A stretch of DNA of 64,000 nucleotides from Mesorhizobium mediterraneum. GTDB lineage: Bacteria > Pseudomonadota > Alphaproteobacteria > Rhizobiales > Rhizobiaceae. The notes under the pieces are model-generated. The model was not told the DNA's origin and did no database searches. It saw nothing but the letters and a program-made list of their open reading frames with translations. This document shows, piece after piece, positions 1 to 8,774 of this stretch (the first letter of the stretch is position 1; each line of letters opens with the position of its first letter). Both the position numbers and the translations under genes were made by a program. Location: assembly GCF_002284565.1 (NCBI RefSeq), contig NZ_NPKI01000026.1, positions 99,291-163,290 on the forward strand, written 5' to 3'.

Positions 1-16
1 TCCATGGAGACTTCGG

Positions 17-2392
17 TTGTCGTATGAAAAGCTGATGGATGGCGCGTTCGATGCGCTGATCGAAGAGATGACGGATGCGGAGAAGGTGTCGCTTGTTTCG
101 GGCCACCGCATGTGGAAGACGGCGGCGATCGAGCGTCTGGGCATCCCGCAGATCGTCATGACCGACGGCACCTACGGAGTGCGTTACTCCATCCCGCAGA
201 TCGATCAGGATGAAGCCGGGGGCCAGGATTTCGCGGCGTTTCTCTCCGTCGTCGACCAGAAGGCCGATGACGTGCAGATTGCCTGGGGACAGGTCAGACC
301 CGCGACCTGCTTTCCAAACGGATGCAGCATCGCCTGTTCGTGGGACACAGACCTTGCGCGTGGGTTGGGCGAGGCTCTCGCACGCGAATGCCAGGAATTT
401 GGCGTTCATCTGCTGCTCGGACCGGGGATCAATATCCGTCGCACCCCGCTCGGCGGCCGTTCCTACGAATATTATTCCGAAGACCCGATCCTTACAGGGG
501 ATTTCGCGGCGGGCGTCATCGGCGGTCTGCAGGAGAACGGCGTCGGCGCGTCGTTAAAGCATTTCGCCTGCAACAATTCCGAAGTCGAGCGAACGACCAT
601 GGATTCCGTGGTCGAGGAACGCGCGCTGCGGGAAATATATTTCGGCGGCTTCGAGCGCGCGATCGCCAAAAGCAATCCCTGGACTGTCATGAGTTCCTAC
701 AATCGCTTGAACGGCGTCCAAGCTGCCGAGAACCCTTGGCTCCTCGACGAGGTGTTGCGAGGGGAGTGGGGTTATGACGGCGTGGTTGTCTCCGATTGGC
801 ACGGCATCAAGGATCGACCCGCCTCGCTGGCGGCCGGCAACGACCTCGACATGCCGGAAAGCGAAACGCGCAAGGCCGACCTGCAGGAGGCGATCAAGGC
901 GGGCAGGATAGACCGCGCCGTGCTCGACAAGGCCTGTGCACGCATGCTCGGTCTGATCCGGCGCGCCAAGCGCGGGGAAGCCCGGGGGCGGGTTTTCGAT
1001 CGTGCCGAGCATCATTCGCTGGCCCGCCGGATGGCGGCCGAATCCATCGTTCTGCTGAAAAACGAGGGCGCACTCCTGCCGATCTCGCCAGCGAAGGTGA
1101 AGCGTATTGCGATCGTGGGCGAGGGAGCCCGCACCCCCGTTATCCAGGGCTCCGGCTGCGCCACGACGCCACCGACCTCGGTGGACGTGCCGTTGGACGA
1201 AATCCGCAAACTCGCCGGCGCCGATATCCAGATCGAAATCTTCCGGGGCACGAGCGGGATCGCCGAGGACCGCGAGACGCTGATTGTTGAAGCCGAGACG
1301 GGTGCCGCCGGGGCCGACGTCGTGATCGTGTTCGTCAATGTCGAGAGCGGCTATGACGGCGAGGGCTCCGACCGCCGCACGCTCGATCTCGCCCACGGCC
1401 ATGACGAATTGATCGAACGGCTTGCCGCCGCCAATCCAAATCTGGTTGTCGTCATTGCCAGCCCCGACGCCGTTGTCATGCCGTGGATCGACAAGGTGCA
1501 GGCCGTGGTCGAAACCTTCTTTTCCGGTCAGGCCATGGGCGGCGGCCTCGCCGATATCCTGTTCGGCCGGGTTAACCCGTGCGGCAAGCTTACCACGACC
1601 TTCCCGAAACGAATGGAGGACATGCCGGCCTATCTCACCTATCCGGGCGAGAATGGGCGCCACCTTTACAGCGAAGGCATCCATGTCGGCTATCGGTGGT
1701 ACGATGCCCGCGACATCGAGCCGCTTTTTTCGTTCGGCTTCGGATTGAGTTTTACCGAGTTCGCCTACTCCGATCTCTCGCTGGACCGGTCGGAAATCCG
1801 GCGTGGTGAACGCGTTTCCGCGAGCTTTACCGTTACCAACACCGGAGCGGTGGAAGGCAAGGAAATCTGCCAACTCTACGCCCGTTACGGCAAGCCCCGC
1901 CTCAAACGGCCAATCCGCGAACTGAAGGGCTTCTGCAAGGTTGCTCTGCGCTCCGGCGAAAGCCGCAGGGTCAGCATCGAGTTGACAGCGCAGGATCTCT
2001 GCGCCTTCGACCCGGCGCGCGGAGACTGGACGCTCGATGGCGATACGATCGGGATCGAGGTCGGTTCGTCATCGAGGGATATCCGGCTGGTGGCGCCTCT
2101 GCGAACCATTTCTTCCATCTCGGAACATCGGCCCATCGAATGGGACACACAGCCGGTCTTCGTGCTTCGAAATCCGATCGCACGTCGAAAATTCGTCGCC
2201 TTTCTGCAAGGCCAGCTCGGCATCTCAGCGCAGGAGGCGGATACGATGCTGGAGCACTGCGCCAATTCCTTTTTCGGCATATTCACGACCTTCGACCGCC
2301 GGCTTCGCCGCAGTTTTCCGAAAGCCGACATCGAAAGACTGCTCTGCGAGATCAATGGCGAGACAGATGAGCGGGACTATCAAGCCGCGTAA
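17..2392 (+). CDS. Glycoside hydrolase family 3 beta-glucosidase
   Basis: Probably hydrolyses terminal beta-glycosidic bonds of oligosaccharides or plant glycosides; no signal peptide is visible, so a cytoplasmic role is likely. The N-terminal TIM barrel carries the KHFACNN motif near residue 181 and the nucleophile Asp260 in VVVSDWHG. A second alpha/beta domain covers roughly residues 330-550, and a C-terminal fibronectin-III-like domain contains the FSFGFGLSFTEF block. The usual GH3 order is complete at 791 residues. The frame is open to the left edge of the window and the start used here is TTG, so the true start may lie upstream of the window. The last 60-70 residues, after the Fn3-like domain, are a basic helical extension. 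Family assignment is secure; the substrate is not. Confidence 0.9.
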   Translation: MSYEKLMDGAFDALIEEMTDAEKVSLVSGHRMWKTAAIERLGIPQIVMTDGTYGVRYSIPQIDQDEAGGQDFAAFLSVVDQKADDVQIAWGQVRPATCFPNGCSIACSWDTDLARGLGEALARECQEFGVHLLLGPGINIRRTPLGGRSYEYYSEDPILTGDFAAGVIGGLQENGVGASLKHFACNNSEVERTTMDSVVEERALREIYFGGFERAIAKSNPWTVMSSYNRLNGVQAAENPWLLDEVLRGEWGYDGVVVSDWHGIKDRPASLAAGNDLDMPESETRKADLQEAIKAGRIDRAVLDKACARMLGLIRRAKRGEARGRVFDRAEHHSLARRMAAESIVLLKNEGALLPISPAKVKRIAIVGEGARTPVIQGSGCATTPPTSVDVPLDEIRKLAGADIQIEIFRGTSGIAEDRETLIVEAETGAAGADVVIVFVNVESGYDGEGSDRRTLDLAHGHDELIERLAAANPNLVVVIASPDAVVMPWIDKVQAVVETFFSGQAMGGGLADILFGRVNPCGKLTTTFPKRMEDMPAYLTYPGENGRHLYSEGIHVGYRWYDARDIEPLFSFGFGLSFTEFAYSDLSLDRSEIRRGERVSASFTVTNTGAVEGKEICQLYARYGKPRLKRPIRELKGFCKVALRSGESRRVSIELTAQDLCAFDPARGDWTLDGDTIGIEVGSSSRDIRLVAPLRTISSISEHRPIEWDTQPVFVLRNPIARRKFVAFLQGQLGISAQEADTMLEHCANSFFGIFTTFDRRLRRSFPKADIERLLCEINGETDERDYQAA

Positions 2393-2463
2393 GCTCTGCA
2401 CGGGTGCTCCCCTGCCGCAACGACCCAATCGTCTTTGATCTCTATTGGTCAGTGCGCCGCTGA

Positions 2464-2626
2464 AAAGGTGGATCGTCGGAGTCGGGCGGACGTGCGGTCT
2501 ACTGGGAATGGCTGGCGCCGGAAGAGCGGAAGGCTGTTGCGGCGATCAAGGCCGCCTTCGATCCGCTGGGCATCATGAATCCTGGCTGCCTAATGCATGT
2601 CGCGCAAAAGTGCGCAGCGGTTTTGC
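2464..2626 (+). pseudogene. Relic of an FAD-linked oxidase C-terminus
   Basis: A short in-frame stretch reads WLAPEERKAVAAIKAAFDPL followed by GIMNPG. This is the typical end of glycolate-oxidase/D-2-hydroxyacid-dehydrogenase-type FAD-linked oxidases (family knowledge). There is a stop directly upstream at 2461-2463 and no start codon or N-terminal body. The frame runs on into the dyad repeat before stopping. I infer that the rest of the gene was deleted, leaving a scar beside the GH3 gene. Confidence 0.6.
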
Positions 2627-2695
2627 GATAACGACATGCATAAAAACAAGAACTTAAAGCGCGTCGCATGAATCCGTTCAAACGCGACGCGCTTT
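2593..2695. repeat. Double-hairpin dispersed intergenic repeat
   Basis: Two adjacent perfect dyads. The first has 10-bp arms at 2593-2602 and 2632-2641 (atgcatgtcg/cgacatgcat) enclosing a nested 7-bp dyad (2603-2609/2621-2627). The second has 11-bp arms at 2656-2666 and 2685-2695 (aaagcgcgtcg/cgacgcgcttt). Composite palindromes of this form are scattered in rhizobial intergenic DNA, from memory. The copy abuts the decayed oxidase tail. Confidence 0.7.
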
Positions 2696-2788
2696 AGTGT
2701 CCGGCTGATATTTGTGCCGATTCCGCTCGACGGCACGATTCCCGGCAGCGTTGCAACGGGACCCTCTGCCGCGTCTGGTGGGCCGCGC

Positions 2789-2896
2789 TCACCCGTAGCG
2801 GGAGCAAATCGCGTACACAGCCGCCAGATAGGTGAGTGCAATCGTGACGTAGGAGACCGCGAGTTCGACTGCGATAGAGGTGATTTGAAACAGCAT
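2789..2896 (-). CDS. Possible 35-residue membrane peptide
   Basis: A short leftward reading frame from ATG at 2896 to TGA at 2791-2789 encodes an almost entirely hydrophobic peptide (MLFQITSIAVELAVSYVTIA, then LTYLAAVYAICSRYG). It would form one transmembrane helix with a short basic C-terminus. The ribosome-binding site is weak. No similar protein is recognised. It lies in the 700-bp gap between the GH3 and GMC genes; 2897-3103 beyond it holds nothing else I can support. It may be a chance frame. Confidence 0.3.
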   Translation of the reverse strand: MLFQITSIAVELAVSYVTIALTYLAAVYAICSRYG

Positions 2897-3103
2897 CACC
2901 GAGAAAGCCTTTGTTAACCCTAACTTATTAATACGCGCTAATTCTGACTCTTACCACCCCCCAGAACAAGATACGCAACTACTGTCGGCAGCTTTGCCGT
3001 TCAGCATGGGGACCACGCATTGTGCGCACGCTAGCACCTGCGCGGCGCGGCAGGCGCCAAGTCCGATGCGTGTATTTTCTAACGCCGAGACCAAAAGCGG
3101 CGT

Positions 3104-4705
3104 TTACTGGCCCAAGATCATGTCTGAAGCTCTCTGTCCGATCATCATACTGGGCGCATTGGTGTTGCCGCCGATCAACTTCGGCATGACAGACGCATCC
3201 GCGACCCGCAAGCCTGCGATGCCGCGCACCTTGAGCGTTGCCGGATCGACGACAGCCATCGCATCCGTCCCCATCTTGCAGGTTCCCACTGGGTGATAAA
3301 CGGTCAGCGCTTCGGCGCGCAGATAGGCCAGGATTTCGTCGTCGCTACGCACATCCTTGCCCGGCAGCATCTCCCTGCCTCTGATCTCGTCGAACTCGGG
3401 TGCGGCAAAGATTTGACGCGCAATCTTGATGCCTTCGACCAGCACCTTGGCGTCCTCCTCGTCGGAGAAGAACCGGTGATCGATCAAGACATCCCGGCTC
3501 GATGCATGGCCGGACAATTTGAGTTCGCCAACGCTTTTGGGCCTAAGGACGCAGGTGTGAATTGCGTACCCATGCCCATACTCCAGCAGTCTGCCGCGAT
3601 GGCTGCGATAGCCGGGCACAAAGTGGAACTGAATGTCGGGAATGCCATCTGCGTACTTCGTCTTGGCAAAGCCGCCGGCCTCGACATAGTTCGTGCTGAG
3701 CATGCCCTTTCGGCCGACGAAATACTGAAAAGGCGCTGCTAACATGCGGGGGAGATTCAGCAGCGACAGGCCCAGCGTCTTGGTGCTTGAGGAGCGGACT
3801 GTGATCATGCCGTCCACATGGTCCTGCAGGTTCTTGCCCACTCCCGCCAGATTAAGGATCGGATCTATGCCGATCTCTCGGAGCTCGGCCGCCGGGCCGA
3901 TCCCGGAAGCTAGCAAAATCTTCGGTGAGTTGATCGCGCCGGCCGAGAGCACGATCTCGCGGTTAGCAGATAGCGTCTTCTGCTCGCCCTGGTGCCGCAC
4001 CCTTACGCCCGCTGCACGCGCCTCCGTTATTTTGAGGTCGATAACCTCGCATTCGCTCAGAACGGTGAGATTTTTGCGATCGAGCACCGGGCGCACGAAA
4101 GCGGTGAAACTGCTGAAGCGCTGACCGCGATCTTGCGTGACATTGTATATCCCGAGGCCGAACTGGCTTTCGGCATTGAAATCGTTGTTGACAGGGAGGC
4201 CTGAATTGTTCCCGGCTTTGACGAACATCTTTGAAAGCACGTTCGGATCGCGTGGGCTGTCGACCAGCAGCTCTCCGCTTGTGCCGTGGTACTGGGGGTT
4301 TTGGCCAAGCAGATTGCGCTCGAGCTTCTTGAAGACGGGAAGCACGTCGCTATACGCCCAACCTGTGCAGCCGAGCCGCGACCACTCGTCATAATCTTGG
4401 GCGGCGCCCCTGATATAGACCATCGAGTTGATCGAGCTCGAACCGCCCAGCGCCTTGCCACGATTGACCGGAATCCTGCGGTTATCGAGGTGCGGCTGAG
4501 GCACGCCGACAAAGCAATAGTCATAATTCGGATTGCCGTAGAGCGAGAGGATTCCCGCCGGCACTCTCACCCGCACGCTGTTGTCGCTTCCGCCGCCCTC
4601 GACGAGGCAGACCCGCACGGATGGGTTCGCGCTCAGGCGATTGGCGAGGACGCAGCCTGCCGAACCTGCGCCAACCACGACATAATCATAAGTATCGGCC
4701 GACAT
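3104..4705 (-). CDS. GMC-family FAD-dependent alcohol oxidoreductase (choline dehydrogenase-like)
   Basis: Oxidises an alcohol to the aldehyde with FAD; electrons probably pass to the respiratory chain as in BetA. The dinucleotide fold GAGSAG is at residues 12-17, GMC signature 1 (RGKALGGSSSINSMVYIRG) lies near residues 83-101, and the catalytic region HPVGTCKMG begins at His471. The C-terminal GGNTNAPSMMIGQRAS block supplies the second active-site residue. Length 533 is normal. It is the last gene of the leftward polyamine-type transporter operon, 60 bp after the binding-protein gene, separated by a hairpin. That context suggests the imported compound, or a product of it, carries a primary alcohol such as an amino alcohol. 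Substrate unproven. Confidence 0.87.
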   Translation of the reverse strand: MSADTYDYVVVGAGSAGCVLANRLSANPSVRVCLVEGGGSDNSVRVRVPAGILSLYGNPNYDYCFVGVPQPHLDNRRIPVNRGKALGGSSSINSMVYIRGAAQDYDEWSRLGCTGWAYSDVLPVFKKLERNLLGQNPQYHGTSGELLVDSPRDPNVLSKMFVKAGNNSGLPVNNDFNAESQFGLGIYNVTQDRGQRFSSFTAFVRPVLDRKNLTVLSECEVIDLKITEARAAGVRVRHQGEQKTLSANREIVLSAGAINSPKILLASGIGPAAELREIGIDPILNLAGVGKNLQDHVDGMITVRSSSTKTLGLSLLNLPRMLAAPFQYFVGRKGMLSTNYVEAGGFAKTKYADGIPDIQFHFVPGYRSHRGRLLEYGHGYAIHTCVLRPKSVGELKLSGHASSRDVLIDHRFFSDEEDAKVLVEGIKIARQIFAAPEFDEIRGREMLPGKDVRSDDEILAYLRAEALTVYHPVGTCKMGTDAMAVVDPATLKVRGIAGLRVADASVMPKLIGGNTNAPSMMIGQRASDMILGQ

Positions 4706-4731
4706 TCACCGCGCCTTCAAAGAAAATGGAA

Positions 4732-4759
4732 CGGGCCGGAAATCTTGGTAACCGGCCCG
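4732..4759 (-). terminator. Intra-operon hairpin after the binding-protein gene
   Basis: An 8-bp GC-rich stem (4732-4739 with 4752-4759, cgggccgg/ccggcccg) and 12-nt loop lie between the binding-protein stop and the GMC start. No U-run follows on the leftward transcript, so it more likely stabilises the binding-protein message or lowers read-through than acts as a full terminator. Confidence 0.5.
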
Positions 4760-4765
4760 CCGACC

Positions 4766-5803
4766 TTACTGGAGGAGTTGCGTCCAGACTTTCGTGACAA
4801 GTTCCTGGGCTGCAGGCGAACACGCTTCGCCCATTTTCACCGGAACGGTTGGGAAAAGCTCGGGAGCGTTTTCCTTGGAGTAGAGCGCTTTCGTCTCGTC
4901 GATCTTCACCGGGGAGGAATGGCCGTAATAATTATACTCGTCCGTCGCGTTGTCGATCTCAGCCATAAAGTCGATGAACTTCTTGGCATTGTCGATATTG
5001 GCCGCACCCTTCGGCACGACATAGGAATCCAGCCAGCCGACCAGGCCTTCCTTAGGCATCGCGTACTCAACGTTGGCCTTGTCGTTGCGGCGAACGCGCA
5101 TGGTATTGCCGTCCCACCAGAAGTGGGCGCCAACCTCGCCGCCACCGATCCGGTTCTCAATATTGTCGCTGGAGTAGGCAGCGACGTAAGGCTTCTGCGC
5201 TTGCAAGAGATCCAGAACGCGCTTCATTTCCTGAGGATCTTCGCTGCAATATTTGATGCCGAGATAGTTCTGCGCAGCCGAAACGACTTCGTCAGGTTGC
5301 GCAAGGCTGGCGATTTTACCTCGCAGTTCGACCGGCGGCTCAAAATAGGTCTTCCAACTATCGACCGGACCCTTGTAGACGTCGCGGTTGACGGTGTAGC
5401 CGGCGTTGCCGAAGGCAAGCGGGATCGAATGATTGCCGGTCGGATCCCACCATGGCTTCTGCCATTCCGGCAGGATTTGCTGGTAGGCAGCCATGGAGCT
5501 GGCGCCAATGTCCTCGAGCAGTCCGCTGTCGATCATGATCTTCACGAAATGCTGCGAGGGCGTCACGATGTCGTAGCCGGAGGAGCCTGCCTGGAGCTTC
5601 GTCAGCAGATCCTCATTAGACGAGAATGCATCGACGGTGACGTCGATACCCGTTTCCTTTTCGAATTTTGCGACGACGTCCGGAGCGATGGAGTCGGCCC
5701 AAGCGTAGATCGAAAGCTTGCCTTCAGCATGAGCCGAGACGCTGAAGGCCAGTCCTAGCGCGCTGGCGACGACGAGTGATGTGACACGCGGATTTTTGAA
5801 CAT
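4766..5803 (-). CDS. potF: Polyamine-type ABC transporter, periplasmic binding protein (PotD/PotF family)
   Basis: Captures the substrate in the periplasm. ATG at 5803 was chosen because a clear aagggga ribosome-binding site sits just upstream and the protein then opens with a signal peptide (MFKNPRVTSLVVASALGLAF, cleavage after SAHA). The mature start GKLSIYAWADSIAPDVVAKF is typical of spermidine/putrescine binding proteins, as is the later region with DWDPTGNHSIPLAFG-like residues. About 345 residues, normal for the family. It follows the two permeases by about 100 bp in a leftward operon. Relatives also bind choline-like or opine-like cations, so polyamine specificity is inferred only. Confidence 0.85.
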   Translation of the reverse strand: MFKNPRVTSLVVASALGLAFSVSAHAEGKLSIYAWADSIAPDVVAKFEKETGIDVTVDAFSSNEDLLTKLQAGSSGYDIVTPSQHFVKIMIDSGLLEDIGASSMAAYQQILPEWQKPWWDPTGNHSIPLAFGNAGYTVNRDVYKGPVDSWKTYFEPPVELRGKIASLAQPDEVVSAAQNYLGIKYCSEDPQEMKRVLDLLQAQKPYVAAYSSDNIENRIGGGEVGAHFWWDGNTMRVRRNDKANVEYAMPKEGLVGWLDSYVVPKGAANIDNAKKFIDFMAEIDNATDEYNYYGHSSPVKIDETKALYSKENAPELFPTVPVKMGEACSPAAQELVTKVWTQLLQ

Positions 5804-5906
5804 GTCGTTCCCCTTAATTTCTTGTTCTCCAAGGCAACGATAGCCCACATGCGCCAGCAATAAATTTGAATTCGCCGATGTGGTGGTTAGGTAAAAACTT
5901 GCTTCG

Positions 5907-6695
5907 CTATCTCTGCCGCTGCAGCAGAAAAGCGACCGTCGCCAGCGCGATAGAGGCCAGCATTATCAATGTCGATATTGCGTTGAGCTGCGGCGACACG
6001 CCTTGCTTGATCAGCGAGAAGACGTAAACGGGCAGAGTGGTCGCGCCGCCGGAATTCAAGAGATTGCTGGTGATGAAATCGTCCATCGAGATGACGAACG
6101 CAAGCATCGCGCCGCTGAGCACTCCCGGTAGAATGAGCGGCAGAGTTACGCGTCGGAAAGCGATCCATGCCGACGCGTAAAGATCGCGCGCGGCTTCTTC
6201 CAGATCAGCATCCATGCCCTGCAGGCGGGCACGTATGGGCAGGAATGCGAACGGGATGCAGAAAGTCGTATGCGCGATGATCAGCTTTACGATGCCATTC
6301 GCGAGGCCGATCTGGGAAAACAGGATCAGCGTGGCAACGGCAACGACAATTTCCGGCAGCAGCAGAGGCAGATTGACGACTGTCTCGGAAAGGCCGCGGA
6401 AACGAACGTCCCTTCCGCGCACGATTACCAATGCGGCCATTAGAGCCACGATTGTCGAGATCGTGGTAGCGATGACGGCGACGATGAGTGACACCTTCAC
6501 GGCGGAAACCAGCGCTGAGTTGGATAGCGCCGCCGTATACCAATGAAGCGAAAAACCGCCCCAATTGGAAACGATGCGATTGGCGTTGAACGAGTAGAAT
6601 ACCACCACCGATATGGGCAGATAGAGATAGACGAAGAAAAGCAGGCTGAAGAGCCCGAAACCGGGGTAGCGCCTGACATCGGAACCGTTTGTCAT
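5907..6695 (-). CDS. potI: Polyamine-type ABC transporter permease (PotC/PotI family)
   Basis: Inner-membrane permease of about 262 residues. The start MTNGSDVRRYPGF at 6695 overlaps the stop of the upstream permease as ATGA, indicating translational coupling. About six transmembrane helices are visible, and the cytoplasmic EAA loop reads LEEAARDLYASAWIAFRRVT before LPLILPGVLSGAMLAF, the contact point with the ATPase. Last of the two permeases in the leftward operon. Confidence 0.87.
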   Translation of the reverse strand: MTNGSDVRRYPGFGLFSLLFFVYLYLPISVVVFYSFNANRIVSNWGGFSLHWYTAALSNSALVSAVKVSLIVAVIATTISTIVALMAALVIVRGRDVRFRGLSETVVNLPLLLPEIVVAVATLILFSQIGLANGIVKLIIAHTTFCIPFAFLPIRARLQGMDADLEEAARDLYASAWIAFRRVTLPLILPGVLSGAMLAFVISMDDFITSNLLNSGGATTLPVYVFSLIKQGVSPQLNAISTLIMLASIALATVAFLLQRQR

Positions 6696-7591
6696 AGTGC
6701 GAGCTCCGTCGTTTCCCTCCGTACGGCCCGCAATCCTCTGGCAACAAGGAATATCAGAACTGCCGTCATCAGAACGATGGATATGGCAGCGCCCAACGGC
6801 CAATTGCGCGCCGCGCCGAATTGCAGTTGGATCAGATTTCCCATCATCATCGACTTGCCGCCGCCGAGCAGCGTCGGCTCCAGCACTGCGCCGAGGCACG
6901 GAACGAAGACCAGAATAGCGCCAGCCAGCATTCCCGGCTGACAGAGAGGCAGGATGACACGGTGTAGCGTGATGAGGCGGCTTCCGTAAAGATCGTGCGA
7001 TGCCTCGATAAGCGCCGGGTCGAGTTTCTCGATGGAGGCGAAAATCGGCAAAATCATCAGCGGGATGTAGCTGTAAACGAGGCCGATCAGCATGGCGGTG
7101 TCACCGAACAGCAAACTGTCCATATCATCGATCAACCCGAGCGCGCGCAACGTCTTTTCGATCACGCCTTCATTGCCGAGAATGATGATCCAGGAGTAGA
7201 CGCGCACGATCATCGAGACCCAGAACGGCAAGGTTACGAGATAGATCAGAGCGACCTTGAGCGACGGCTTTTGCAACGAGATGAAATGGGCGACCGGGAA
7301 GCTGAGGACCAAGCAGATCAGCGTCGTCCCGGCCGAAAGCAGGAGAGTTCTCGCAACGACGATCAGATATTGTGGATTAAATTCGAGCTCGCCCGCCCAG
7401 CCTTCATTGAACAGTATCTGCTTGTAGGGTGCGGTGGTGAAAACATATTCGAAACCACCATACGGTCCACGGGTAGAGAACGAGACGAGAACGATGATGC
7501 CGACCGGTATGATCAATGTGAGGAACATGATCAGATGCGTCGGCAAAAGCCCCAGCACGTTCCAGCCCGGGCTCTTGATATGCCGCGTCAT
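6692..7591 (-). CDS. potH: Polyamine-type ABC transporter permease (PotB/PotH family)
   Basis: A 299-residue inner-membrane permease with a longer N-terminal periplasmic loop, as usual for PotB/PotH. The EAA loop is EASHDLYGSRLITLHRVILP. Its ATG overlaps the stop of the ATPase gene by 4 bp, and its own stop overlaps the next permease by 4 bp, so the three genes are translationally coupled. It should form the heterodimeric channel with the neighbouring permease. Confidence 0.88.
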   Translation of the reverse strand: MTRHIKSPGWNVLGLLPTHLIMFLTLIIPVGIIVLVSFSTRGPYGGFEYVFTTAPYKQILFNEGWAGELEFNPQYLIVVARTLLLSAGTTLICLVLSFPVAHFISLQKPSLKVALIYLVTLPFWVSMIVRVYSWIIILGNEGVIEKTLRALGLIDDMDSLLFGDTAMLIGLVYSYIPLMILPIFASIEKLDPALIEASHDLYGSRLITLHRVILPLCQPGMLAGAILVFVPCLGAVLEPTLLGGGKSMMMGNLIQLQFGAARNWPLGAAISIVLMTAVLIFLVARGLRAVRRETTELAL

Positions 7592-8682
7592 GCACCGAGG
7601 ATCCGCACGGATTCGGCGGCAAAGCCGACTTTCACCGACTGCCCGATCTCGAACATCTGGCCGCGGCTGACACTGTTGCGCTTGGAAATGCGCAGCCTGA
7701 TGCCGCCCGTTTCAACGAGATAGTATGTGTAGCCGCCGAGATAATTGGTGCCCATGATCGTGCCATCGACAGCTATCGGGTTGTCCTGGGCAGGCAGGCT
7801 GATTTTCTCCGGGCGTATCGACATGAAGGCCTTCTGGCCGGCGACTGCTTTCTTGTGAGAAGCCGTCAAGGTCATGCCGAGCTGCGTTGTCACGGTCGCC
7901 TGCTCGCCGTCGACGGCAATCACCTCGGCGTCGAGGAAATTGGTCTCGCCGATGAAGTCGGCGACGAAGCGGTTTGACGGCTCCTCGTAGATCGCGGCAG
8001 GCGTGCCAAGCTGCTGGATTTCGCCATCGCCGAGAACGCAGATGCGATCCGACAGGTCGAGAGCTTCTTCCTGGTCATGGGTGACGAAGACGAAGGTGAT
8101 ACCGGTCTTGCGCTGCAGGATGCGCAGCTCGTCGCGCATAGCCTGGCGTAGCTTCAGGTCGAGTGCCGAGAGGGGTTCGTCGAGCAAAAGGACTTCCGGT
8201 TCGGGCGCCAATGCGCGGGCGAGCGCGACGCGCTGGCGCTGGCCGCCCGACAATTGCTGCGGCTTGCGCCCGGCAAATGCCTCCATATGGACCAGACGAA
8301 GCATGTCAGCGACGCGCGCATCGCGGCGGTCCTTTGACCAACCCAGGTTTTCAAGCCCGAAGCCGATGTTCTGTTCAACGCTCATGTGCGGAAACAGGGC
8401 GTAGCTCTGGAACACGGTGTTGACCCGCCGCTTATGCGGCGGCAGTCCCTGTATATTTGATCCGTGCAGGAAAATTTTCCCCGTCGTTGGCTGCTCGAAG
8501 CCGGCGATCATGCGCAACAGCGTGGTCTTGCCGCAGCCGCTCGGGCCAAGCAGCGTAAAGAACTCATTGTCGTAGATGTCGAAGGAAACGGGCTTCAACG
8601 CCTGATAGGTGCCGAATACCTTGGACACGCCCTTGATCTCGACAGCCTTTCGAGGTGCGCGCAGGCAGGCCTCGTCATTCAT
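7588..8682 (-). CDS. potG: Polyamine-type ABC transporter ATPase (PotA/PotG family)
   Basis: Energises the importer. Walker A is GPSGCGKTT, the signature is LSGGQRQRVALARAL, Walker B is VLLLDEPLSALD and the H-loop is VTHDQEEAL. A C-terminal TOBE-type regulatory domain follows (FIGETNFLDAEV to the end). The frame is open further upstream, but ATG at 8682 (MNDEACLRAPRKAVEIKGV) gives the normal N-terminus and length of about 364 residues. First gene of a leftward operon of ATPase, two permeases, binding protein and GMC oxidoreductase. It lies downstream of a branched-chain-type binding protein, from which it is separated by a hairpin. Confidence 0.88.
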   Translation of the reverse strand: MNDEACLRAPRKAVEIKGVSKVFGTYQALKPVSFDIYDNEFFTLLGPSGCGKTTLLRMIAGFEQPTTGKIFLHGSNIQGLPPHKRRVNTVFQSYALFPHMSVEQNIGFGLENLGWSKDRRDARVADMLRLVHMEAFAGRKPQQLSGGQRQRVALARALAPEPEVLLLDEPLSALDLKLRQAMRDELRILQRKTGITFVFVTHDQEEALDLSDRICVLGDGEIQQLGTPAAIYEEPSNRFVADFIGETNFLDAEVIAVDGEQATVTTQLGMTLTASHKKAVAGQKAFMSIRPEKISLPAQDNPIAVDGTIMGTNYLGGYTYYLVETGGIRLRISKRNSVSRGQMFEIGQSVKVGFAAESVRILGA

Positions 8683-8734
8683 GGTCTGGGCGCTCCGGTA
8701 AGTCTTTGCGAACTCGGGCGATGAAGGATTTTCA

Positions 8735-8764
8735 ACGCCGCGCCACCAAGGGTGGGCGCGGCGT
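8735..8764 (-). terminator. Hairpin after the LivJ-type gene
   Basis: A long GC-rich stem with one bulge: 8735-8747 pairs with 8751-8764 (acgccgcgcc-acc against ggtgggcgcggcgt). It lies in the 92-bp gap between the LivJ-type gene and the leftward polyamine-type operon. There is no strong T-run. Probably a terminator or mRNA 3'-end stabiliser. Confidence 0.5.
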
Positions 8765-8774
8765 CGATCAGAGG

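Noticed and set aside
554..1873. Long minus-strand open frame (439 codons) inside the GH3 gene
   Set aside because: It is an antisense shadow typical of GC-rich coding DNA: no domain, no ribosome-binding site, and the plus strand encodes a complete GH3 enzyme.
4286..5758. 490-codon plus-strand open frame across the binding-protein and GMC genes
   Set aside because: Runs antisense to two well-recognised genes and has no recognisable protein pattern.
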